Assembly: GCA_943325425.2 (NCBI GenBank)
Contig: CALPPJ020000001.1
Span: 1-26,823, forward strand
Source: Bifidobacterium breve
Lineage (GTDB): Bacteria; Actinomycetota; Acidimicrobiia; Acidimicrobiales; Ilumatobacteraceae
Length of the DNA stretch: 26,823 nucleotides
Direction of reading: 5' to 3'
In this document: in pieces, positions 7,299 through 14,109 of the stretch
Numbering within the stretch: the first letter of the stretch is position 1
Layout: each line of letters opens with the position of its first letter
Notes under the pieces: generated by a model
What the model was told of the DNA's origin: nothing
Databases searched by the model: none
The model's input: the letters and a program-made list of their open reading frames with translations, nothing else
Made by a program: the position numbers and the translations under genes

Positions 7299-7760
7299 TC
7301 AGCTGACGGGAGATTTGTCGAGCAATGCCGCTTCGCGCTGAAAGTCTTCGGCCGCGTCGAAGTTCTTGTAGACGCTCGCGAAACGCATGTAGGCCACTTC
7401 ATCCAGATCACGCAAACGTTCAAGGACGGCCAGACCAACCTTGGTGCTTGGCACGTCGCCACCACCCGTGTTACGAAGTTCTTCTTCAACCGAATCGGCC
7501 AAAGCATTAATGGCATCATCATCGATCGGGCGACCCTTAGAAGCCGCCTTCACACCCGAAATCAATTTGGCACGTTCAAATGGCTCTCGTCCGCCCAGGG
7601 TCTTGGTAACCATTAAGGGCACCTCGTCCATGCGCTCGAAGGTTGTGAAGCGATGCAAGCAATGCGGGCACTCGCGTCGGCGGCGAATCGCGGCACCGTC
7701 TTCGGCCGTTCGCGAATCAACCACCTTGGTGTCTTCATGTCGGCAGATGACGCAACGCAT
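7299..7760 (-). CDS. nrdR: Transcriptional repressor NrdR
   Basis: NrdR is the nucleotide-sensing repressor of ribonucleotide reductase genes. The 153-residue protein has the N-terminal zinc ribbon (Cys3, Cys6, Cys31, Cys34) with the basic stretch IRRRREC. An ATP-cone domain follows (about 46-137), which senses dATP and ATP. I chose the ATG at 7760 because NrdR proteins begin MRCxxC; the frame is open for 29 further codons that would run into the upstream gene. It lies 25 nt after the LysM gene and was probably transcribed with it from the SOS-controlled promoter. That would link dNTP-pool regulation to DNA damage. Its likely local target is nrdJ. The lexA, LysM, nrdR order is also found in mycobacteria. 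Confidence 0.97.
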   Translation of the reverse strand: MRCVICRHEDTKVVDSRTAEDGAAIRRRRECPHCLHRFTTFERMDEVPLMVTKTLGGREPFERAKLISGVKAASKGRPIDDDAINALADSVEEELRNTGGGDVPSTKVGLAVLERLRDLDEVAYMRFASVYKNFDAAEDFQREAALLDKSPVS

Positions 7761-7785
7761 GCCACCAGCGTAGTGGACAGCCGAA

Positions 7786-8268
7786 CTATGGGGAGGGCAC
7801 AATGAGGCGCTGACCCACATCGATGGATGCGCCGCCGTTGAGTTCAATCAATGAATGCACATAATTTCGAATGTTTCCACTAGTCAAAGAGGAAGCGATT
7901 GACCACAAGGTGTCGCCGGATTGAACGACATAAAAGCCGTCACCTTGAGCAAAAGCCAATGACACGTCAACCCCGTTGACGGTCATGTTCAGGGGTTGCG
8001 CGCTCGCAGAAAGGGGCGTCACCGTAGGGATGGAGGCAGTCTCATCCCCACGGCTCGCCAAAGTGCGGAAGCCGAGGCAGGCGGCTACCACAACACCGAA
8101 TACGGCCAAACCCACCACCAGCCGACGACGCAAGTACACGTCGTGGGACAGATGGCGAGTAGGGGCCATAGAAGAACCAAAAGAAGAAGTGCTTGTATTC
8201 GAAAAACTGGTACTGGATCGTCGGGGCTGAATTTCAACGATGTAACGGGGGTCAAGTGCGAGGGCCAT
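7786..8268 (-). CDS. Single-pass membrane protein with LysM domain, probable SOS-induced division inhibitor
   Basis: The 160-residue protein has an N-terminal Ser/Thr-rich cytoplasmic part (1-45), one transmembrane helix (about 48-68), a short linker, and a C-terminal LysM domain (about 112-158, starting YVVQSGDTLWSIA). The LysM domain should bind peptidoglycan outside the membrane. Divergent LysM or small membrane proteins next to lexA include YneA of Bacillus subtilis and Rv2719c of Mycobacterium tuberculosis; YneA delays cell division during the SOS response. The same role here is inferred from architecture and position. GAAAGG lies 7 nt before the ATG. The promoter region carries two LexA boxes (8360-8373, 8383-8396), which supports damage-inducible expression. 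nrdR follows after 25 nt. Confidence 0.88.
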   Translation of the reverse strand: MALALDPRYIVEIQPRRSSTSFSNTSTSSFGSSMAPTRHLSHDVYLRRRLVVGLAVFGVVVAACLGFRTLASRGDETASIPTVTPLSASAQPLNMTVNGVDVSLAFAQGDGFYVVQSGDTLWSIASSLTSGNIRNYVHSLIELNGGASIDVGQRLIVPSP

Positions 8269-8359
8269 GATGAACCTTTCTGATCAAGTAGCTGTTGTTG
8301 CTGGTGTTCTCAGTATTCGTGAGGGGTATGGCACAGAAGTTCTGTGTTGATGACCCGAA

Positions 8360-8373
8360 CGAACGCTTGTTCG
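8360..8373. promoter_or_regulatory. LexA (SOS) box 1
   Basis: CGAACGCTTGTTCG is a perfect CGAAC-N4-GTTCG operator, extended by A and T to a 16-bp palindrome. It covers the predicted transcription start of the LysM gene (about 8368). Confidence 0.9.
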
Positions 8374-8374
8374 T

Positions 8375-8403
8375 AGGCTATGCGAACGCGTGTTCGGTGT
8401 CAA
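8375..8403 (-). promoter_or_regulatory. Predicted promoter of the LysM-nrdR transcript
   Basis: On the minus strand TTGACA (8403-8398) is followed after 17 nt by TAGCCT (8380-8375). The -35 is perfect; the -10 keeps only the TA...T frame common in actinobacteria. The start would be near 8368, about 100 nt before the ATG. Confidence 0.55.
8383..8396. promoter_or_regulatory. LexA (SOS) box 2
   Basis: CGAACGCGTGTTCG is a perfect operator lying inside the 17-nt spacer of the predicted LysM promoter, so LexA binding would exclude RNA polymerase. Confidence 0.92.
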
Positions 8404-8449
8404 CCTTTGTTTTCAAATAAGCCCTCGACCAGCACTTATAGAATTTTTA

Positions 8450-8463
8450 CGAACAGGTGTTTG
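8450..8463. promoter_or_regulatory. LexA (SOS) box 3, one mismatch
   Basis: CGAACAGGTGTTTG differs from the symmetric operator at one half-site base. It ends inside the predicted lexA -35 hexamer. Confidence 0.7.
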
Positions 8464-8489
8464 ACTCCAGACACGAACACCCGTACGAT
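8461..8489 (+). promoter_or_regulatory. Predicted lexA promoter giving a leaderless transcript
   Basis: TTGACT (8461-8466), a 17-nt spacer and TACGAT (8484-8489) place the transcription start at 8496. That is the A of the lexA ATG. No Shine-Dalgarno sequence precedes this ATG. Confidence 0.6.
8474..8487. promoter_or_regulatory. LexA (SOS) box 4, one mismatch
   Basis: CGAACACCCGTACG has one mismatch in its right half. It overlaps the spacer and the -10 hexamer of the lexA promoter, which fits autoregulation. The imperfect boxes on the lexA side and perfect boxes on the LysM side suggest tighter repression of the LysM gene. Confidence 0.7.
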
Positions 8490-8495
8490 GCTGGC

Positions 8496-9128
8496 ATGAG
8501 CGAACACATTCTCACCGACCGTCAACGCAGCATCCTTGAGTGCATCGAGGCCAGCATGGAAGAGCGGGGCTTCCCACCCTCCGTGCGCGAGATTGGCGAA
8601 ACCATCGGACTCACATCACCTTCGACCGTGCACAATCACCTCAACACGTTGCAGCGTTTGGGCTTTCTTGAACGTGACCCCAACTTGCCGCGTGCAATCA
8701 AAGTCAACTGGGATCGCAATAGCGGTGCCATCATCGCCCGCAGTCGTGTACACCACGTTCCACTCATCGGCGATGTCGCCGCCGGAACTGACGTTCTCGC
8801 CCAAGAAAATGTGGAAGAACTGTTACCCCTCCCCGCCGACTTCACCGGTGAAGGTGACTTGTTCATGTTGCGCGTTCGTGGCGACTCGATGATCGAGGCC
8901 GGAATTCTTGATGGCGACTATGTCGTCGCGCGCCAACAACTCACCGCGAACAACGGCGACATTGTCATTGCGGGTATTCCAGGTGATGAAGCAACAGTCA
9001 AGACGTACACCCGTAAGGGCCGTGAAATCATCTTGATGCCTGCCAACCCACGCCTCAAGCCCATGCACTTTTCCTCCGACGATGTCCGTATCTTCGGCAA
9101 AGTCGTGACGGTCTTACGTCGTCTCTGA
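8496..9128 (+). CDS. lexA: LexA SOS repressor
   Basis: LexA represses DNA-damage genes and inactivates itself by RecA-stimulated cleavage. The 210-residue protein has an N-terminal winged helix-turn-helix (about 1-68, with PSVREIGETIGLTSPSTVHNHL) and a C-terminal S24 peptidase domain. The scissile bond is Ala96-Gly97 (DVAAGTD), and the catalytic dyad is Ser131 (RGDSMIEAG) and Lys169 (ATVKTY). I chose the ATG at 8496 because it gives the family N-terminus and lies 6 nt after a good -10 element. The open frame extends upstream to 8457, but those codons would cover LexA boxes. It is divergent from the LysM gene and is the likely regulator of the four operators between them. Confidence 0.97.
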   Translation: MSEHILTDRQRSILECIEASMEERGFPPSVREIGETIGLTSPSTVHNHLNTLQRLGFLERDPNLPRAIKVNWDRNSGAIIARSRVHHVPLIGDVAAGTDVLAQENVEELLPLPADFTGEGDLFMLRVRGDSMIEAGILDGDYVVARQQLTANNGDIVIAGIPGDEATVKTYTRKGREIILMPANPRLKPMHFSSDDVRIFGKVVTVLRRL

Positions 9129-9140
9129 TCTCGACAAGAG

Positions 9141-9815
9141 TTACGAGCGACCAGCTCGATCTTCGGGGCGGGGCGGCGCCCACATATCGCGTGATTCATA
9201 GGTGACGTACACCTCGGGTCGAGCATTAGCGACAACTCGTTGGCGAGCACGACGACGTGAGCGTGTGGCGATGATTGCCAGAATCAATAACGCAAGCGCA
9301 ATCAAAACCAGTGAAGCGCCGCTCACCAAGAGCTCTCCATCCATCATTGACGCGTTACGACCAATAGCAACCACCGCATCGGCTTGCGGCGATTGCATGA
9401 CCAAGGTGAATGTTCCTGGTTCGGAAATCACAAATGTTGCCACCGATTCTCCCATGAAATCGGGCGCGTCATATTCGACCGAATCATCGGGTCGCAAGTC
9501 AACTGCGTCTCCCCCGGCATCTGTCAATGTCACAGTGACTTCAGGTGGAATATCAAATTCAAAGTTGCGCGCATCGTTATTGCACGGACCAATTTCGTTG
9601 ATTGTTCCCTTGGTCTCGACGTACACGTAATAGCGACCAGTCGCCGAAATATCTACGGTTGACACACATCCAGTTGGCGTGCGCACTAGATCGGCGATGA
9701 GTTCTTGATCACGCTGAACGCCGATGAGGGCCAGCGTCATTCCAACAACAAAGACGCCAATCGCCGAAATCCACCACCATTTCACCGAACGAATTTTGGT
9801 GGTGTCATCAGACAT
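9141..9815 (-). CDS. Hypothetical membrane protein with two transmembrane segments
   Basis: I do not recognise this 224-residue protein. It has a short N-terminus, a transmembrane helix (about 14-32), an extracytoplasmic region of about 130 residues, and a second helix (about 163-186). A basic cytoplasmic tail rich in Arg follows (TRSRRRARQR). The outer region looks beta-rich and contains two Cys (about 50 and 78) that could form a disulfide. Its start codon shares one base with the dapC stop (TGATG), so translation is probably coupled to dapC. It is the last gene of the long minus-strand run and converges on lexA with a 12-nt gap. No function is suggested. Confidence 0.8.
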   Translation of the reverse strand: MSDDTTKIRSVKWWWISAIGVFVVGMTLALIGVQRDQELIADLVRTPTGCVSTVDISATGRYYVYVETKGTINEIGPCNNDARNFEFDIPPEVTVTLTDAGGDAVDLRPDDSVEYDAPDFMGESVATFVISEPGTFTLVMQSPQADAVVAIGRNASMMDGELLVSGASLVLIALALLILAIIATRSRRRARQRVVANARPEVYVTYESRDMWAPPRPEDRAGRS

Positions 9816-10942
9816 CAGGAAACTCCGAGTCGCTGCGCTACTCGCTCGATCGTGGCATCACTTTGCACGACGGCCACCCGAATAAATCCTTGACCTTGTT
9901 CGCCGTACAAATCGCCAGGACTCACGAGAGTTCCGGCCTCCCGGGCCAAACGCTCAGTGAACGCCCAAGCATCTTCAACTTTGAACCACAAGTAAAAACC
10001 ACCATCAGGCAACGAAATATCGCCGCCCGACCACTGCGACAAAATATGCGCCATACGTTCAAGTCGGCGACGATATACCTTGCGCTGCTCAACAACATGT
10101 TCGTCGTCGTTCAAGGCAGCGACTCCAGCAGCTTGCGCTGGGCCTGGCACCATCATGCCGACATGCTTGCGCACTTCGGATAAGTAATGCACGAGTTCGC
10201 GATCGCCGGCGTAAGCACCAACCCGCAACCCAGCCAAGTTTGAGCGCTTAGACAAAGAATGAACGGCGATGACTCCATCGGAACCATGTTGCAAAATGGT
10301 TTGCGCCGGACCATCCCAAGTGAACTCGGCATAACACTCGTCGCTGAAAACCGGTACTCCGTGAGCGCGACCCCAAGCTGCGGCAGCCCCAAGATCGTCA
10401 ATAGCACCCGTCGGATTTGAGGGGCTATTTACCCACAGCAACAAAGCGCGCTTGGCGTCTTCATCACTGATGGCGCTCAGATCAATTCCTCCACGATCAT
10501 TACAAGGTACCGCGACGGCGCGACAGCCCGCCAAAGTTGCTCCCATTTCATAGGTTGGATACGCAACGGCCGGATACAACACGGTGTCAAGCCAAGGCGA
10601 GCGCAATTTCATCCATTGTGGCAACGTACCGACGAACTCTTTTGTGCCAATGCATGCCGCAATATCAATCGGCGCAATCGCCACATCGAAACGGCGTTGC
10701 ATCCACGCGGCAAACGCGTCTCGTAAACCAGCGGTGCCAATCGACGGTGGATAACCCCGTTCACTATTGCTCGCAGCGAGCGCGGTAATCACCGAAGCAG
10801 GCGGCGGATCACACGGAGTCCCGATCGACAGATCTACCAGACCACCATCAAATGAAGCGGCCAATGGTTTAAATGAATCCAACCGCTCATACGGATACGG
10901 AGGCGGAACAAAACCAGTTGTGCGATCAGGTGACGAATTCAT
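9815..10942 (-). CDS. dapC: Succinyldiaminopimelate transaminase (DapC, actinobacterial type)
   Basis: This PLP enzyme transfers an amino group from glutamate to N-succinyl-2-amino-6-ketopimelate in the succinylase branch of diaminopimelate and lysine synthesis. The 375-residue protein is a fold-type I aminotransferase. It has LVDLSIGTPCDPPP near the N-terminus, NSPSNPTG in the cofactor-binding region, a DECYAEF segment with the PLP-contacting Asp, and HSLSKRSNLAG containing the Schiff-base Lys. A C-terminal Arg for the substrate carboxylate lies in FIRVAVV. The opening resembles the actinobacterial DapC family. A different class I aminotransferase cannot be excluded by eye, but dapF two genes upstream supports the assignment. 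Its ATG overlaps the hflX stop as ATGA. Confidence 0.88.
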   Translation of the reverse strand: MNSSPDRTTGFVPPPYPYERLDSFKPLAASFDGGLVDLSIGTPCDPPPASVITALAASNSERGYPPSIGTAGLRDAFAAWMQRRFDVAIAPIDIAACIGTKEFVGTLPQWMKLRSPWLDTVLYPAVAYPTYEMGATLAGCRAVAVPCNDRGGIDLSAISDEDAKRALLLWVNSPSNPTGAIDDLGAAAAWGRAHGVPVFSDECYAEFTWDGPAQTILQHGSDGVIAVHSLSKRSNLAGLRVGAYAGDRELVHYLSEVRKHVGMMVPGPAQAAGVAALNDDEHVVEQRKVYRRRLERMAHILSQWSGGDISLPDGGFYLWFKVEDAWAFTERLAREAGTLVSPGDLYGEQGQGFIRVAVVQSDATIERVAQRLGVS

Positions 10943-12303
10943 GAGACTCCCATGTTGCCCGTTGGAGTGGGGTCAATGCCACCATCAGACACGACAAATT
11001 CGCTCAATCGACCCACCGAGGCTTCGGCAAGACGAGCCCGAACGCGGACGCCGTTGGTTTCGTGCGTTGTCGACACAACTTCACCTTCACGATGCACCGA
11101 GGCCAAAATATCGCCTCGCTCATAAGGGATCACTAGTTCAATCACCTTGCTGACCGAGCGCAAGCGATCAGACAAAGTCTGCAAAAAGAGGTCAATTCCG
11201 TCACCTGTGTGAGCGCTGATACCAACCGAACCTGGGTGCCAAGCCACCACATCGGCAACACCAGCAGGATCAAGATCGCTCTTATTGAAGACCACGAATT
11301 CGGGGACTTCATCGGCATGAATTTCACGTAAGACAGTGCGCACTGCATCAATTTGTCCATCGGGATCCGACGACGAACCATCCACAACATGCACCAGATA
11401 ATCGGCTTGTGCGGCGACTTCAAGAGTGCTCTTAAACGACTCAACTAATCCGTGCGGAAGACGCCGAACGAAACCGACAGTGTCGGTCACAAGTACTGAT
11501 TCACCGCCAGGAAATGACAAGCGACGCGTAGTGGGGTCAAGCGTGGCGAAGAGTCGATCTTCAACTAATACACCCGCATTCGTGAGGCGATTGAGCAACG
11601 TTGATTTACCGGCGTTGGTGTAGCCAACGATGACCACATTGGCGAGCCCACTTCGTGAGCGTCCTTTTCGTTGTAAATCGCGCGTGCTACCGAGGTCTTT
11701 CAATTCTTGTTCAAGTCGTGAAATACGGTTCTTGATTCGACGGCGATCAACTTCAAGTTTGGTTTCACCACTACCGAAACGCGAGCCCACACCACCGCGT
11801 TGCTGCGACATTTTTGCGTCTGCGCCACGGCGCAAACGAGGTAAGCGATAACGCAGCAGCGCCAACTCAACTTGTGCTTTACCTTCAAGGGTGTGGGCAT
11901 TCTGCGCGAAAATGTCAAGAATGACCGCGGTGCGATCAAGCGCAGTACGTCCAAGCAACTTTTCTAAGTTGTATTGCTGACCTGGTGACAACTCATTGTC
12001 AAACACCACAGTGTCGGCATCAACTGCCAAACACAAATCGCGCAACTCTTCAGCTTTACCCTTACCCACAAACCACGTGTGATCTGGGACATCACGCTTT
12101 TGCGTGAGTCGTCCCGCTTCATCAGCGCCCGCGGTATCAATGAGCAAACTCAATTCATCAAGACTGGCTTCGGTTTCTTCTTCGGTTTTGCCATGCAATG
12201 TCACGCCAACCAGCACGATTCGTTCACGAATCGTGCGCTCAATGAGCGTTTGACCAAGCGCTTGGTTGTAAGGCGAATTCGGATTCGAATTCGTGTTCGT
12301 CAC
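10939..12303 (-). CDS. hflX: GTPase HflX
   Basis: HflX is a ribosome-binding GTPase that splits stalled or heat-damaged ribosomes and is linked to antibiotic tolerance. The 454-residue protein has the N-terminal HflX domain (about 25-190), including a glycine-rich segment with the conserved GSGET, and a coiled-coil linker (about 180-210). The G domain follows, with G1 GYTNAGKST, G3 DTVGF and G4 NKSD, and then a C-terminal domain. The first 14 residues are Asn/Ser/Pro-rich and probably disordered. Its start overlaps the dapF stop by 4 nt (ATGA), and its stop overlaps the dapC start in the same way. The miaB-miaA-dapF-hflX order resembles that of mycobacteria. Confidence 0.96.
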   Translation of the reverse strand: MTNTNSNPNSPYNQALGQTLIERTIRERIVLVGVTLHGKTEEETEASLDELSLLIDTAGADEAGRLTQKRDVPDHTWFVGKGKAEELRDLCLAVDADTVVFDNELSPGQQYNLEKLLGRTALDRTAVILDIFAQNAHTLEGKAQVELALLRYRLPRLRRGADAKMSQQRGGVGSRFGSGETKLEVDRRRIKNRISRLEQELKDLGSTRDLQRKGRSRSGLANVVIVGYTNAGKSTLLNRLTNAGVLVEDRLFATLDPTTRRLSFPGGESVLVTDTVGFVRRLPHGLVESFKSTLEVAAQADYLVHVVDGSSSDPDGQIDAVRTVLREIHADEVPEFVVFNKSDLDPAGVADVVAWHPGSVGISAHTGDGIDLFLQTLSDRLRSVSKVIELVIPYERGDILASVHREGEVVSTTHETNGVRVRARLAEASVGRLSEFVVSDGGIDPTPTGNMGVS

Positions 12304-13115
12304 GCGGGCACCGAAATCGAAGCAATAAAGACTGCTGGGCCGATCAAGGTCACTGCACGTGTGGCGCTATCGACACGAACCTTGGCGTCTCCACCATCCA
12401 TGTGCACAACCACTTCTGAGGTGCTCGCTGGCACCAAACCCCAGGCAACAGCTGCTTCAGCGGCGGCACAAGCGCCAGTTCCACAAGCCATGGTGATTCC
12501 GGCTCCGCGTTCGTGTACTCGCAAAGTGATCGCATGTGGCTCGGGACCGGGTTCAATGATTTCTAAGTTAACCTGTGGAACCTTTTGTCCAAGTTCTGCC
12601 AAGTCGACCACGTGTACATCATCGACGCCCACAACCGAATGCGGATTTCCCATCGAAACATGGCGCACGGGACGATCGGGATTACACCCAAGTGACGACC
12701 AATTGTTTGGCTCGGGCAGATCAGTCACGCGACCCATGTCAACGCTGATGTGCAATGCACCATCGCTCCAATCACTTTCAACACTGACCACCCGTTCGCC
12801 GGCGTCAGTGTCGACAATGAATGTAGTCGGCTGCCCACTCGGGCCATTGATCTGCCAGTGCGCGGCCTGAACTAAACAGCGAATGCCGTTCCCGCTCATT
12901 TCAGCACGACTGCCATCGGCGTTATACAAAACCATTCCGAGGCGATTGCCCAGCTTGATCTCGAGTAGCAACAACCCATCGGCACCAACCCCAAATCGAC
13001 GATCACACCAGCGTTGCGCCAAAGTCGGCCAATCAAAAGATGCATCTGCTTGAGCAACATTCATAACCAGAAAGTCGTTGCCGAGACCGTGGTGTTTTGT
13101 GAGTTCAATCTGCAT
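12300..13115 (-). CDS. dapF: Diaminopimelate epimerase, with Ser in place of the first catalytic Cys
   Basis: DapF converts LL-diaminopimelate to the meso form used for lysine and peptidoglycan. The 271-residue protein has the family opening KHHGLGNDF and two matching halves. NADGSRAEMSGNGIRC contains the first active-site position, and ERGAGITMACGTGAC contains the second catalytic Cys, Cys211. In the family signature the first position is Cys in MCGNG; here residue 74 is Ser, codon AGC. The ERGxGET segment also has Ile in place of Glu (residue 207). I cannot tell by eye whether this is a lineage variant that still works or a change in mechanism. The gene follows miaA after 33 nt and overlaps hflX by 4 nt. 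Confidence 0.92.
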   Translation of the reverse strand: MQIELTKHHGLGNDFLVMNVAQADASFDWPTLAQRWCDRRFGVGADGLLLLEIKLGNRLGMVLYNADGSRAEMSGNGIRCLVQAAHWQINGPSGQPTTFIVDTDAGERVVSVESDWSDGALHISVDMGRVTDLPEPNNWSSLGCNPDRPVRHVSMGNPHSVVGVDDVHVVDLAELGQKVPQVNLEIIEPGPEPHAITLRVHERGAGITMACGTGACAAAEAAVAWGLVPASTSEVVVHMDGGDAKVRVDSATRAVTLIGPAVFIASISVPA

Positions 13116-13148
13116 AAGAGTTGCCTTCAGACTACGCCAAATGGCTCA

Positions 13149-14102
13149 TCAAACATTGGGCTGATTAAGGCGTTCAATGATGAACGGGGCCACTTCAGCA
13201 ACAGGATCGTTCTCAATATCAAACCAGGTGATTCTGGGGTCTCGCCTGAACCAACGTTCTTGGCGAACCGCAAACTGACGGGTCCGTAAAACTATGGTTT
13301 CCACCACCTCTTCAAGCGACATTTGTCCCGACAGGTGATCCACCATTTCTTTGTAACCAAGAGCCTGCATTGCTGTCGGAGACAAGCCATTGACCAGCAA
13401 CTGCTCAACTTCATCGCGCAAACCCCGCTCAATCATGATGTGCACACGTTGTTCAATCCGCTGAGCTAATACATCGCGAGGCCAGCGCAGGGCCACCTGC
13501 TGTACGGGACTGTCGGGGTACGAATCAACACCTGGACCAAATGAGGAAAATGGCTTGCCACTCCCCTCACACACTTCAAGCGCCCGCACAATACGACGCA
13601 CATTATTGGGTTCCATTTTTGTCGCGGCCGATGGATCAAGAGTCGCCAGCCGCGCGTGCAAGACCTCGGGTCCTAATTCAAGAACTTCTTTGTCTAAACG
13701 GGTCCGCACTTCGGGCCACTGACCAGGCAACGTCATTGCATCAACAATTGCCCGTACATACAAACCGGTGCCGCCGACCAACAATGCTTGACCTTGACGG
13801 GATTCAATCTCACTGACCGCCAAGTGGTACGCAACTTGAAAATCGGCCACTGTAAATGATGCAGTTGCATCGACTAAATCAATTAAGTGGTGCCGTACTA
13901 AACGCTGTTCATCAGTCGTTGGCTTGGCAGTTCCGATATCCATTTTGCGATAGACCTGCATCGCATCCATCGAGACAAGTTCAATTCCGAGTTCCCGGCC
14001 AATATCGGATGTGGCGGCCGCCATTGCAACTGCCGATTTTCCACTCGCGGTTGGACCCAAAATCACTAATGACTGCGGGACGACTTGCGTACGACTCGTC
14101 AT
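13149..14102 (-). CDS. miaA: tRNA dimethylallyltransferase MiaA
   Basis: MiaA transfers the dimethylallyl group to N6 of A37 in tRNAs that read codons starting with U. The 317-residue length is typical. The Walker A loop is GPTASGKSAV (about 16-25). DAMQVYRKMDIGTAK carries the catalytic Asp and binds the tRNA and substrate. VGGTGLYVRAI and RRIVRALEV are also family hallmarks, and QALGYKEM lies near the C-terminus. The start codon lies 7 nt after the miaB stop with no clear Shine-Dalgarno, which points to translational coupling. MiaA and MiaB act in sequence on the same base, so their adjacency makes biochemical sense. Confidence 0.97.
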   Translation of the reverse strand: MTSRTQVVPQSLVILGPTASGKSAVAMAAATSDIGRELGIELVSMDAMQVYRKMDIGTAKPTTDEQRLVRHHLIDLVDATASFTVADFQVAYHLAVSEIESRQGQALLVGGTGLYVRAIVDAMTLPGQWPEVRTRLDKEVLELGPEVLHARLATLDPSAATKMEPNNVRRIVRALEVCEGSGKPFSSFGPGVDSYPDSPVQQVALRWPRDVLAQRIEQRVHIMIERGLRDEVEQLLVNGLSPTAMQALGYKEMVDHLSGQMSLEEVVETIVLRTRQFAVRQERWFRRDPRITWFDIENDPVAEVAPFIIERLNQPNV

Positions 14103-14109
14103 TGCGCGA

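Noticed and set aside
12270..12303. Short ATTCG-rich repeat at the hflX start
   Set aside because: It only encodes a low-complexity Asn/Ser/Pro opening and is too short to be a meaningful repeat.
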